Assembly: GCF_014851395.1 (NCBI RefSeq)
Contig: NW_024043372.1
Coordinates: 13,134,059-13,198,058, forward strand
Reading direction: 5' to 3'
Length of the DNA stretch: 64,000 nt
Source: Micropterus salmoides
Taxonomy: Eukaryota > Chordata > Actinopteri > Centrarchiformes > Centrarchidae
Part shown: positions 22,691-33,420 of the stretch, one piece after another
Layout of the letters: each line of letters starts with the position of its first letter
How positions within the stretch are numbered: the stretch's first letter is position 1
Program-made: the position numbers and the translations under genes
The notes under the pieces: model-generated
Told to the model about the DNA's origin: nothing
The model's database searches: none
The model's input: the letters and a program-made list of their open reading frames with translations, nothing else

Positions 22691-23084
22691 ATGCTGCTTC
22701 CCAAAATGCTAAAGTAATAATAAACCAATAAAAATTAATCAAATTAATAGAAGGAGTTTAAACCAAGTGAGAACAGAAAGGTGAGAATAAATGGGAAAGA
22801 AAGGCAACACGCATTATATGGCCTGTCTTCACTGGAGAATATTCTATTTATCACCTGTAGCAAAAACGATGGTGAGAAATAACTCATAATAATAAATAAT
22901 GATAAAACAGTGATTTTATTAACACAGTTAACAGTTTATATTATATTAACAAGTTGTAAAATACATAGTGTGAGTAAATTATGAGATAAAGGGAAGAGAT
23001 TTCTTTCATTCATTGTTTTATGGAAATGCCAACGTCATCCAAATGGACCAATGAAGTCGACGCATTCTGCTCTTCTTCAATTTC

Positions 23085-23158
23085 CGGTACCGCCTCTGTC
23101 TCTCTTCCAGATTTCTTCAAAAGCGTGACCGACGTTTCGTGTCTGTTTAGACTTAAAA
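23085..23158 (+). other. rplp2: rplp2 promoter and non-coding first exon
   Basis: A pyrimidine-rich stretch (CCTCTGTCTCTCTTCC, 23093-23108) fits the 5' terminal oligopyrimidine (TOP) start of ribosomal-protein mRNAs. The exon ends at a strong donor ACTTAAAA|GTAAGTC after 23158. The exact start nucleotide is uncertain. TOP sequences place translation under mTOR/LARP1 control, an inference from the family. Confidence 0.7.
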
Positions 23159-23924
23159 GTAAGTCAGTATTTGAATAATTTAAACGGTGTGTCGATTGCT
23201 TCATGTCTCACAGTGTTTCTGTTTCGACACGTCCTCAACAGTTGCTTTTAATAACTGAAAACGTAGTGTTGTTGGCGCAGAAACCTCTGTGACAAATGGA
23301 GGGCAGTTATATTAAGACACTGGGCGCCATGCTCCGTCTGTTAGCGCTTAATCACTCATAACGTTACATATAACCGTTGCATTATGGTAAAGCACTGCTG
23401 GAGAAGTAGAAAGTACAGTTGTAAAGACTGAAATACACACCGGCCTTTATTTCATGTCATCCTGTCTGTGTTTGACTTTAGTCTAAACATCGTTTTTTAT
23501 ATACGGACAGCCAAAGCTAACTAACCAAGCTAACGTCAACTAGGCCCCTCCCAAGCATAATGGACGCACTTGTGTTATTGTAAGATAACTAATGTTACAA
23601 TATTCAGACCATTTTGTGTGCTAAGTATCCTCTGTAATTTTATGTACGCGATATGTGCTTAGCGATGTTTACTTTATTCACGTTCACATGAATGGTGGGT
23701 CGGCCTATTAGTTAACGTTAATGAACAATTGTGGAAACCATGTATTTCAGCCTCCTAGTGGTGATTATAAGCACTGATGTGAGATGCAAGAGGAGGCTAT
23801 TTCTCAATAACAAGATACTAAATTTAGGGCCTGAACAGAAAATAAGGAAATGTGCATTAGTTAAAGAATCATACAATATTTTGTCTAATGATTTTGGTGA
23901 TACCACAATTATAGGTGCATGAAT

Positions 23925-24250
23925 AGTCAATTACTTAGTTAATGGGCAACTTGTTTGGACTGTTGGCGAGATAAAATAAGTCTGATTACGTGAACTTACA
24001 GTAGGTCAGCATTTTGTTTTGCCATTTTTGTATGTTTATTTGATTTTGTCAATAAAATGTAAGAAAATGGTAACACAGTTTACAAGAGGTTGATATATTT
24101 ACATTGCTAATTTTGTCCAACAAATAGTCCAAAACCCAAATAGTGTACAGTATACATTGATGCAAGACATGAAAAATGACTCGGATAACAAAATAATTGC
24201 TAATTGATTTTAATGACGATCTGCTAGTCATTTCAGCTCTAAATGATTGA
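23925..24250. mobile_element. Fish repeat ('GTTGCAACTAACGATTA' family) in rplp2 intron 1
   Basis: CAACTTGTTTGGACTGTTGG on one side and, on the other, TTTGTCCAACAAATAGTCCAAAACCCAA, ATTTTAATGACGATCTG and CATTTCAGCTCTAA match in reverse the family also seen at 31.17-31.70 and 33.19-33.42 kb. Diverged; boundaries approximate. Confidence 0.55.
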
Positions 24251-24468
24251 ATTAGCAATTTCAGATGTTGATGAAATCTGCAAAAGGAAGTAATATATTT
24301 TAATTATTGTTTTTTAACTCACAAAAAAGGAAGGTTCCAGCAGGTTTTAACACATAAGTTGAGATGTCATTCTATTATTTTACCAGACTTGACATCAGTG
24401 TTGCATAACTTGCAGAGTCGCACACAATTTCTTCAACTGTAATTTTGTGTCTTCTCTGTCGATACAGA

Positions 24469-25398
24469 ATGCGTTACGTGGCCGCTTACCTCCTGGCTGT
24501 TCTCGGTGGAAATACCAGCCCCTCTGCGAAAGACATCAAGGCCATCTTGGGCAGCGTGGGAATTGAGGCGGATGACGAACGCTTAAACAAGGTATGCCCC
24601 TTTTACATCTGTATATTATGCAAGTACCAAAACATGATTTATTTTTTTCCTACTTAAGATGCTGCATGGCTGAAGTTAAATCTTATGTTACTCTACAGGT
24701 CATTGGTGAGCTGAATGGGAAAGACATCAATGAAGTCATGAACTCAGGTAAAGGCCTCTCTGTAAACATACATTGAAGATTTCAATATGTCATACATGGA
24801 AGATGGCTAAATTCTGTTCTTTGTTTTTTCTGCAGGCCTCTCTAAGTTAGCCTCCGTACCAGCAGGTGGTGCTGTGGCGGCTCCTGCTGCTGCTGCTGCT
24901 GGTGGGGCCGCTGGAGCTGGGGCTGCACCTGCTGCTGGTGAGTGTACATCCCTCATTTGTAGCTTAAATCGATGTTTTCACTCTCTATAAAAATGCTTAA
25001 ATTTCTAAATAGTCTATACATTTCCATTTATTCATTTAGCTGATGCTTTCATCCAAAGCGACTTACAAGTGCTATTTATGTCAGAGGTTGCACGCCTGTG
25101 GAGCAACTAGGGGTTGCTCAGGGACACATTGGTGGATGTGTCACAGTAGGGGTAAAATTATATTATTGCATTTTGCTAACAATGCAAATACTAGGACGTC
25201 TCAAATGAATCTGTAGTTGCATTGGGCAGTCCTAAATTGAATATATTGGAGATCAGTGCTGCTAAATATTCTTGCTGTCTGTAGTATTTGACTCTTTGTG
25301 TTTTATCTGTCTCCTTTTTAGTGGAAGAGAAAAAGGAAGAGAAGAAAGAGGAATCGGAAGAGTCAGATGAAGATATGGGCTTCGGACTCTTTGATTAA
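24469..25398 (+). CDS. rplp2: Large-subunit stalk protein P2 (RPLP2)
   Basis: Acidic ribosomal protein P2, which pairs with P1 on P0 to form the GTPase-activating stalk of the 60S subunit. The coding exons are 24469-24591, 24699-24747, 24836-24937 and 25322-25398, all with GT-AG borders, giving 116 residues (human P2 has 115). The protein starts MRYVAAYLLAVLGG, continues with the dimerisation helices (KDIKAILGSVG, VIGELNGKDINEV), an Ala/Gly hinge (AAPAAAAAGGAAGAGAAPAA), then a charged KKEEKKEE stretch and the invariant C-terminal ESDEDMGFGLFD that contacts elongation factors. AATAAA at 25424-25429 ends the transcript. The ATG lies two bases into exon 2, as in mammals. Intron 4 carries a repeat. 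Complete and apparently functional, not a processed copy. Confidence 0.97.
25018..25155 (+). mobile_element. Fish repeat ('ATTTAGCTGATGCTTTCATCCAAAG' family) in rplp2 intron 4
   Basis: CATTTAGCTGATGCTTTCA, ATCCAAAGCGACTTACAAG and GGGTTGCTCAGGGACACA are the standard words of an abundant teleost repeat. It occupies about a third of the 384-base intron. Confidence 0.75.
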
Positions 25399-25439
25399 TC
25401 TACCTTCTCTGTGTTTAAAAAGCAATAAAAATGTAAAAG

Positions 25440-26794
25440 GTTTACACACATAAAGTTGTCTTTTTTGTCCTTTTTAATTGGTTTAAAATAGCCCTCTCAA
25501 ATTATGACTGTGAGGTAATTATTCCAAAGACATTACCCTTAAGTGTTGTAGAAATAAATCGTCTGGCTTTCAACGCTTGATGATGGAAGCTATTGTTACC
25601 CGCTAAAAATAGTGTAGACTGGGCAACCCGTCATCATTAGGCAATCCAGACCCTGCATGTGGTCAGTCTGTCCTGCTGTCGGCCAGATAACCGACACCAC
25701 ATAATGGCACTGGCTTAAAGGGACAAGCCGTGATCCAACCGTAAACACAAAGGCGGCCCCACCACCACAATTCAAAACAAGACTGGAATCTGCTGCCACT
25801 TTAGCTTTATGTTAATTTTTTGTAAAAAAAAAAAAAAAGCAGTACTACTTAAATGGTTGGTAGAGATCCACAATGCTGATTTTTTTTTCATATGTAATTA
25901 AGATTTTATTTTTGACAATTTAATTTCATTTGCAGCCATGCACAGACAGATTTTTAAGTTGAAATGATTTTGTTGAGGTTATTGACTCATGAGCGATGTC
26001 GTAAAATAAGGAAAAACCCTCAAATTTGAAGAATGTAACCTCCCAGTGTCCACAAAAGATGTTTCTCACAGCAAAACTGTTGGGTTGCCAAACCAAGGGT
26101 TTAAGTAATGACTTGCACAATACCAAGCAGGGGCCTGGTTTAGTGTAGGCAGGGACACCTCAGTGCAGCAGAGCTGTCAATAATGTGCTGTGGCGTCTGC
26201 TGTGAGATGGTCCTAGGATAAAGTGTTTTGGCTCCAGGCTCAGACTCTAGCTACGTGGTGTATAAACGAGATGTGAGTCATCAGTCACTTCACATCACTT
26301 TTCATTTTTTATTCACCTCTGATTGCATGACAGCTTATTTAGTCACTAGTTTAATCAACAGAAAATGTGACAATTATTCCAGCACCTGCCCCCTTGCATG
26401 TCCTGATTTTGTCTCACCTGAATGTGTGTCAGCAACATAAACAAGTTTAGCTGTAGATGTCAACTTCTACTGTCAGGAAGAGAACAAAAAACTCCTCTGA
26501 ACTTGAAGACGTAAAAAATTTTACCCTAGCAGTTAACACTAAGTAGATTTCTGTGGTTCGTGTCACATGGCAGTGACACAGAATGGCTCAGGATATTGGG
26601 ACTATTGTGGTAATTAGGTGGACTCTCGACCTTTATTTGCTTCTGCCCTCTTTTCTCAGGTGTATGAATTTCTGTGCTGCTGGATGCACAATAATCATCT
26701 GTAAGCCTTTTTAATTCTAGCAGGATATTAAGGCAGTCCTGTTTTGGTGGAAAGGTATGGAGACCCTGAAGTTCCCTTAGGTGATATTTTTTAC
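25440..26794. other. Intergenic, no gene recognised
   Basis: A poly-A run at about 25824-25838 and AT-rich DNA. Frames at 25596-25799 and 26526-26879 have no known motif; the latter runs through the tandem array that follows. Confidence 0.4.
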
Positions 26795-26880
26795 CTTGTG
26801 CAAACAAGTTATCTTGTGCACACAAGTTATTTGTCTTGTGGGACAAATCTTGTGCAAACAAGTTATCTTGTGCGCACAAG
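26795..26880. repeat. 18-bp tandem array of palindromic units
   Basis: Five head-to-tail units: 26795-26812, 26813-26830, 26831-26848, 26849-26866 and a final 14-base unit 26867-26880. Each has the form CTTGTGCnnACAAG plus TTAT/AAAT, except the third, which is TTGTCTTGTGGGACAAAT. The last unit, CTTGTGCGCACAAG, is a perfect 14-base palindrome. The period is exactly 18, so the - strand frame gives a CAQDNLFAQD-type repeat, probably by chance. Confidence 0.85.
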
Positions 26881-27620
26881 AGAAAAAGACATTCACCTTT
26901 AGGGTCTTCGTGGAAAAGTCTGCTGTCTACATGGGAACCCGTTTCTCATAATTACCTGCATCAATTATAGTAGATGCTGTCAACTTCCTCAGTATTCTTA
27001 ATACCCGGAATACATCTGGCATTGATGTAAAACTATGTTCTGCATTTGTACATGATTTATTACAAAACACTGAGTATGTGGTTGAAGCGGTTATTGCCAT
27101 GGCCTGTTAATTTCAGTGTCACTGCCAAACTACATGTTTTCATGCTGCAGGCTTCTGCAGTTCAGAAGGTATGTAGTAAGACTACTGAGGTGTGGCAGAA
27201 GCAAGGTCTTGTTTGTTCATTCACTCTTCCACAGCTAGCTTACTTCATCTAATAGGGAGGGACTTCCCCAACCTTGTGATCCCTTAAAATAAAGCATTGG
27301 GACCCTTGTCCCTGGTTGCATATTTCTGCCAGTGTTTACCTGTTCCACCAAAAAGTGATTTGTAGAGAAAAAAGTCTGAAAAACTAAACATAATATTGTG
27401 TCTTTTCACGGATCCTGTCTTTATAAATTGTCTCGCAAACATTCAAACTTATCTTGTGCCCCTGAGCCACTACAGAGGCTCATCTTAGCAAGCCTTGATT
27501 TTGCTTTATTCTTTTATTTTTTTATTGTGAAGAGTGGCACAATTAGGAAGACATATGTCCAATTAAAGAAGAAAGCCTGGCAGTGATTTCATAATGACAA
27601 ATAAAAGACACATTTGAGCA
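26881..27620. other. Intergenic, no gene recognised
   Basis: No repeat family or coding exon was recognised. An NF-kB-like GGGACTTCCCC occurs at 27258-27268, in isolation. Confidence 0.4.
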
Positions 27621-27933
27621 TTAAAATAAATATCTTTTATTTGAGTATGTAGTATGAATGCCAGCATCCAGATCAACAAACAACATTCAGTGTAGCTTAT
27701 ATTAAATGAATGAATTAAATATTAAATTAAAGGTTTTATTCTTTTTGAAATTCTAAAAAAAAAACAAAAAAACAGTAATATTGTACAGAGGTGTCTATTT
27801 ACAGTGCCAGTACAGGTGGATTAGTTAAAAGAGAATCAAATTTGTAGTGTCGATTGAAGTATTAGCTCTATGTGATTCTTAAATATTACAATGCTACATG
27901 TTTCAGCACACATCCTGTTGCAGCAGAATTACA

Positions 27934-27934
<1 letters not shown>

Positions 27935-27966
<32 letters not shown>
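27935..27966. repeat. TA microsatellite
   Basis: Sixteen or so TA units, 3' of the BCL2L14-like gene on its strand. Confidence 0.95.
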
Positions 27967-27969
<3 letters not shown>

Positions 27970-28176
27970 TTCTATCAAAAAACATTAAGTAATTTGTTGT
28001 TTAGAAGCTTAAAATGTGTTTTATATAGTCCAGCATGATCTTAAAGGAACATGTTTGTAAAGCGGAATTCATGCTTGCGACACATTCTTAACCACATCTG
28101 TGCTGCTGAGAAAAGTTGAAGCGTAAATGTTTCACTTGCAGCAATGCTGTTGTTTCTGTTTTGTTATGGCTGCCTC

Positions 28177-31101
28177 TCAGTCATCACTGTCCGACCATGG
28201 ATGATCAGTACATACCTGTAAAAGACAACAAAAGAGTTTCAAAGCAAACCTCTTGGTGTGCCTATTGGTTTGCTCACTACCATTTTTCACAGATATACTG
28301 CACACATTTAAATTTAAGCTTGATCATTACACTTTGGTGGTTTAAATAATATCATAAAAAAGAAGACCAAAGCTGTCTTCCCCCAATGTTTAGCATTCTC
28401 CTCTGTTTTATCGCTTTTCAACAGGTCGGACACTCACCTGTCTGTATTCAAATCGTTCCTGTAGATAACGGTTCCCCAGGCTAGTAATGTGACCTATATT
28501 CTGTCTGGAGAGGCCGACTATCCTGGCTGTAAAGTCGTACGTAAAAGCCAACTTGACCAGCTCAGGCGCTGTTGGTAGCACACGGGGAGGATTGTGGATC
28601 GGCGTTGTTTCTTTCTCCAGATACGCGTCAGCCAACTTCTGGAAGGAAGAGTACGACATGCCCTGGAAGAAGCTGTTCAGGGTGGGGTTATCTTTCAGCT
28701 GGAGGAGATAAGGAGAGGAAGCCTGTCAGTAAATACAATATACCAATTGGGGATTTTACTGCTAATAAACATTCATTGTAAATGGACAAATACACCATAT
28801 AATTGCTTAAATAACACGGCTAAAAAACGTTATTGGTAAAATAAATTTTTGTTATTCCAGCAGGCAACTGGCCAAACATAGAAGGTGTCGCAGGTCATCT
28901 CTTTGAGATCATCAACTCAGGTACAATGACCTTGGTTGGCACTGCCATTTTGCACCAACGTAACTACCATTAATGATTTCTGTCATCAGTTAATCTGCAG
29001 ATTATTTTCTGCACGCCCTGACATAAAGAGAACTTGTTTTGAAGTTTGCAGACGACAACACCATCATCAGCCAGATTTCAAACAACGATAACTCTTCATA
29101 TTGGGGGAAATCAGAGAGGAACCTACTGCTACATAAGCAAAACCAAGGAGCTGTATATCATTTCTTTATATAACATTTGTTTTTGTGAGTAGCATAAAGG
29201 GAACTACAACCTAACCTCATTATACAACCCTGTGTTGTAAAATGATAAATCTACTGTGTACCTTGTAATCGTTGCAAGCCCTTCAAACATGTAAAATCAA
29301 CTTCAACAACAGTAATTTTGACAAACCAGGATGCAGAGCAGTCACATGACATGCTGTGTTTTCCCTAGCAGGCATCATGACTGTCTAAATCGCTAAACCT
29401 TTTTATCGCTGGCTGTTATCACACTTTTGCTACTGTTATCAATATTGCAGAGCCTGTCTCTGGGGCTTTCCGAGAAACAGAAACTGAAATGAGGTAAAGA
29501 AAGACAGGGTTGCACTAGATAAGTTCAAAATAAATCAATAAATATCACAGATTGACGATATTCTACTGTTTAAAAGGGTGGCTTTTGCTTTTAACATGAA
29601 GTTGTGTCATGGAGTTTGTACTTTTTATTATATTGACTTTATATGCCTTTTTATGGTTCATTGGTGTGCTTTTACATTCTGTTGAAGCACCTGCTTACTA
29701 AAAATACCGTATACATTACCTTGATGTGACAATCATTATTTCATAAATAATTAACTGAATGCATAATCTTACTCTGTCTGAAGCATACAAAGCAATTATT
29801 GTGTATTTATTTACAAATGATCAAATGCTACACAGAGCTTCATCAACAAACAGCAATGAATACCAACCTTGTCCTCAATGGCGTCGCCCTGCTGCTTCGT
29901 CAGGGCAATGATCCTGTTGATGACTTCCTCTGAGCGTGTGAACAGAACAAAGAATAATCAATGTGCTGAACAACTCATGATCTACAGTTATAGGAATTAA
30001 ATAGGAGTGGACATGAATTAATTTGTTTTGTTTTATTACCATCGTTATCAAATTAAAAGGCTGTTTTAAAGCATTTTCATACTCCCTTAATCGTGGCACT
30101 TTAACTCACTTCCCTTAACTTCCACTCACTTTAACATGTAAACAATGGCTCAACGAATGTGAAGTGAAAAGGTTTCTCACCATCAGAGAGGGGTTCTACT
30201 TCCTCTTTCTCTTTGACCTCGTGGACGATTCTTTCCAGTTCCTCTGACACCTTCTCATAGTATGAATATGTCGGTTCCACACTGACGACAGCTGCAAAGC
30301 AACAACCAATTATTTAAAAACAGGTACTTCTGCAGAAAAAGCATGAAGTAAAATAATTTTTACAGCAGTAATACGACCCAGATATCCACTAATTCTGGTT
30401 ACATCAAACAGACATATTAACATTGAATCATATTGTTTGTCAACCAAATAAGGTTTACTTTTCAAGTCATCCTCAAACGTACCTTCAACTCGGGTGATGT
30501 CGGCAGGGTTGAGCTCTTTACCAGGTTTATGTGGTTTTGTCAGAGATAGACGCCTTTTGGAGAACCTTCTTTTTATGGATTTCTTTCTCATGGACATTCT
30601 TTTTTGTGAAAGGACTGGAGTCATGAGCAGGCAGATGGTTGCAGTGTCAGAGTCCTGTTTTTCTTGGGAAACCTTTGGGATCTCTGACGGACTGTCCTGC
30701 TCTTCATCTTTCTCCTCGTTACTCTTCCGAGAGAAGATACCAAATAAACTTTTCCAGAAGGTGGGCTTCTTGTTCTTCTTTGTTTTTTTCGTGGGTTTGT
30801 CTGGTTCTTCATGACGTTTCTCGGGCTGGTTTGGAGTGGGTTTGACCGCAGAAAATGTAACAATATCCTTGTTGTGTAATTCCCCAGCCAAGTGAAGGGA
30901 AGGGTCACTGGAATGTCGTCTGTGCTTTTTTGGCATCGTCACCCACTTTTCTTTCATCTCAGCCCTCTTAACCCCCAGTGTCCCGTCATTTACGCTGAGG
31001 CTGCGCTTGACGTACACCTCCAGGAGGCGGACTGTATCTTTGTGAGGCACTGAAATCAACTGGCCGTTATTAGGCCTTTGTGTTTTTGTCTGTGTTTCCA
31101 T
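28177..31101 (-). CDS. bcl2l14: BCL2L14-like (Bcl-G) apoptosis regulator
   Basis: A Bcl-2-family protein related to Bcl-G. I joined five exons by splice sites and phase: 31101-30483, 30291-30181, 29929-29868, 28698-28438 and 28215-28177 (stop TGA), giving 363 residues (human Bcl-G has 327). The start has a strong Kozak context (CCACCATGG) just inside an acceptor; the longer upstream frame is intron. Features are a Lys-rich KKNKKPTFWKSLFGIFSRK motif (about 110-130), a basic Ser cluster (MRKKSIKRRFSKRRLSL), and then a BH3-like helix IIALTKQQGDAIEDKL, which matches Bcl-G LLKYSGDQLE. A core SYSSFQKLADAYLE...FTYDFTARIVGLS...TSLGNRYLQERF follows the Bcl-G carboxyl region. The last exon gives only CTDHPWSDSDD, so the usual BH2 tail (GGWEKIL) is missing and there is no tail anchor. 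The family also has BCL2L15, which fits less well. Confidence 0.82.
29025..29145 (+). mobile_element. LINE reverse-transcriptase fragment
   Basis: The + strand encodes KFADDNTIISQISNNDNSSY, the catalytic (F/Y)ADD box and following strand of a fish LINE reverse transcriptase. The flanks are degraded (stops on both sides). It lies in the intron between the third and fourth coding exons of the BCL2L14-like gene, opposite to its strand. Old remnant. Confidence 0.7.
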
Positions 31102-31164
31102 GGTGGGACAACTAAAACAAAACATACACATACAATAGCTTAGAAGATTGTTTTGCATCATCAT

Positions 31165-31380
31165 CAAAATTGACTAATTAGTCAATCCAAGGAAAAATTG
31201 TTTCAGCTATTCTTAAAGCAAAAATACCAAAAAATGCTTTTTCACAGGTTCTGAATTGTGATGATTTGCTGCTTTTATTGTCTTATGTGATAATAAACTG
31301 AATATCTTTGGGTTTTAGAATGTTGGTCGGACAAAACAAACTCTCAATAAGGGTTGCAGAAAAAGTGCTTTCTTATATAG
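31165..31380 (+). mobile_element. Fish repeat ('GTTGCAACTAACGATTA' family), sense copy
   Basis: GACTAATTAGTCAATCC, GATGATTTGCTGCTTTTATTG, AATAAACTGAATATCTTTGGGTTTT and GTTGGTCGGACAAAACAA are the ordered hallmarks of this family. It lies in the first intron of the BCL2L14-like gene, close to an opposite-facing copy. Confidence 0.75.
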
Positions 31381-31489
31381 ACCAAAAGATGAATCAATTA
31401 ATCAAGTAATCATTAACTAAATGACAACAATGTGTTGGGGTTGCAACCTGCAACCTGCCAATTGTTTTCTTGTTAATGTGAAAAACACA

Positions 31490-31705
31490 ATTCTCTGCAA
31501 CCCACGTTAACTTTAATGGCTTGTTTGTCTCACCAACAGTCCCAAACCCAAAGGTATTAATTTTATTATCACGGGAGACATGGGAAACCAGGAAGCTGGA
31601 ACCTTTTAATTTTTGCTTTAAAATTGCCTTAACAATGAACAAATTATTAAAACAGTTGCCAATTAGTGTTGTTCTGTTAACTGACTAATCCTTTCATATT
31701 TAATC
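31490..31705 (-). mobile_element. Fish repeat ('GTTGCAACTAACGATTA' family), inverted copy
   Basis: Read on the - strand it carries the same ordered words as the neighbouring copy (on +: CACCAACAGTCCCAAACCCAAAG, then GGAAACCAGGAAGCTGGAA). The pair forms an inverted repeat with a gap of about 110 bases. Confidence 0.65.
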
Positions 31706-31887
31706 GTATACATGTTTTCTATACTATATAATTGTTTACCAGAAACTGCATTACCTATTCTACCTAATTATATTACAGTGCCTATATGAAGATATCAGCA
31801 AACATGGCCAGAAGGAAGCCTACTGTAACATTAGTTAATGTAATACTACAGGCTTAAGCTACTGTATCTGTGTGTGTATCTACTCAC

Positions 31888-31960
31888 CTCCTCTTCTTCA
31901 GCGGTTCAGTTATTTCATGAGTCTGACTCGCAGCAGTCTTAAAAGCGTTGTCTCTCTTGT
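31888..31960 (-). other. bcl2l14: Non-coding first exon of the BCL2L14-like gene
   Basis: On the - strand the sequence CCGCTGAAGAAGAGGAG ends in a consensus donor GTGAGTAG (cut at 31888/31887). The matching acceptor GTTTTAG lies at 31115-31121, 13 bases before the coding start. The 5' limit is not determined; a promoter is expected in the following few hundred bases, where G+C content rises. Confidence 0.55.
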
Positions 31961-32360
31961 GAAGGGACTCTTCGTTGTGCGTCTACCTGCTCACGCAATC
32001 CGCCCATGTTTGGACACGTACCTACAACCCCGCCCTCCTTACCTGCGCAGGGCTCCCGTCACATATAATTAAAGAGAGAGTGTGGGTGCAGGACGGGAAA
32101 AAAACAGTTTTCTTCCTGCTTTACATGTGATCTCAGCTTTGTTGTTTACGGTTTCGCCATCGGTCTCGGCCACGTTTTACAGGAAGTAAAGCTGCAGAGG
32201 CCGTTTCCTGTCAGAGACTTTCTTTTAGAAGAAACTCTGTGTCATTATGTAGGCGAATACATTTTTCAGGCTATTGAATAAGATGGCAGATTAAAAACAT
32301 AGGACTTTGCCATGAAAGAGAAGTATTTATCAAATATACTAAAAGTACCAAAAGCACCGA

Positions 32361-32386
32361 TTAATAATAATAATAACAACAACAAC

Positions 32387-32429
<43 letters not shown>
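32361..32429. repeat. AAT/AAC microsatellite
   Basis: About 23 trinucleotide units, mostly AAT with an AAC interruption. The poly-Asn and poly-Leu frames over it are artefacts. Confidence 0.95.
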
Positions 32430-32430
<1 letters not shown>

Positions 32431-32524
32431 TAATTTCCTTATTGAAATTTTTATTATTACCATTACCAGTATCTTACAACACAATATGGAACTTGTCACA
32501 TAGCCTACTTCTCCCCCTCTCTCT

Positions 32525-32700
32525 TAACCCAACCGGTTGAGGCAGTAGGCTGCACACTGAGTTTAGTTCTGCTTGAGGTTGCCTAATGTAATAAGGGAGA
32601 TTTTCTTCCCCACTGTTGCCAAGTGCTTGCACGTGATGGGAATTGTTGGGTCTCTGCAAATAATATTACAAAGACTACAGACCTGCTCTATATGAGTTTG
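32525..32700 (+). mobile_element. Orphan 3' tail of L2-like LINE (+ orientation)
   Basis: CAACCGGTTGAGGCAG, GTTCTGCTTGAGGTT, AAGTGCTTGCACGTGATGGGA, TTGTTGGGTCTCTG and ACCTGCTCTATATGAG are the reverse complement of the tail seen at 6.03-6.23 and 59.94-60.1 kb. It holds non-coding tail only. Confidence 0.7.
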
Positions 32701-33189
32701 CATTTATAGACAAATTAGATAAAGATTAGGTGGGTTAGAAACAATTTAATCAAAAGACTCAAAAAACTAGAACGGTGCTTAAAGTCTGAGAATGGAGACT
32801 GGACTAAAGCCCGCTGTAGTCTGTGGTGTTGTTGAACAGTGGTGCTGTTGAACAGTGTTGACTTCAGCTGAGAGGAGTTTCTAGTATTGCTAATCATTTA
32901 TAATTAATTATTTATTAAAGATATTATATTATTAATATTAACTAAGATAAGATATGGCAAGCCTTTACTGATACCCAGAGGGGACATTTGATTGTTGCAG
33001 CAGCAGAAGAACAGAACTTAGTATAAATAGGGAAAGTGAAAAAATAATAGGAGGTTTACAAAACTAAAATAAGAATGGAAGTAAAGTAAGTTCATACATT
33101 AACATACATTTATCTATTTATGTATAGTCCGGGTTATACAGGTAAAGGTAATATACTGTAAACGTATGTAATAGTCTCATAGGTACATG
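32701..33189. other. Intergenic, no gene recognised
   Basis: AT-rich sequence with an ACAGTGGTGCTGTTGAACAGTG direct repeat at about 32830-32860 (TGTTGAACAGTG twice). Nothing else was recognised. Confidence 0.4.
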
Positions 33190-33420
33190 AGGTCAAATCT
33201 AGGGTTGCAACTAACAATTATTATTGATGTCAATTAATCTGTCAATCCTTTTTTATAGTTCAATTGATTGTTTAGTCTAAAAAATCTCTCTTTTTTCAAA
33301 GCTCAGGGTGGCATCTTCCGATGTCTTGTTTTGTCCCACCAACTATCCAAGGATATTCCATTTGAGATATGAAACAGAGAAAAGCAGTAATTGCTAAATC
33401 TCCTTCCGGCTTGCAGACAT
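33190..33420 (-). mobile_element. Fish repeat ('GTTGCAACTAACGATTA' family), third copy
   Basis: GGTTGCAACTAACAATTATTATTG, TTAATCTGTCAATCC, TTGATTGTTTAGTCTAAAAAATC and CTTGTTTTGTCCCACCAACTATCC occur in order; on this strand the family's sequence reads opposite to the 31.17 kb copy. Confidence 0.7.

Noticed and set aside
27258..27268. NF-kB site
   Set aside because: A lone GGGACTTCCCC match in intergenic DNA is expected by chance and is not near a start site.
31102..31167. Longer N-terminus of the BCL2L14-like protein (MMMMQNNLL...)
   Set aside because: An acceptor (GTTTTAG) precedes the Kozak ATG at 31101; the upstream frame is intron sequence.
32266..32503. Poly-Leu and poly-Asn open frames
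   Set aside because: Both are readings of an AAT/ATT microsatellite.
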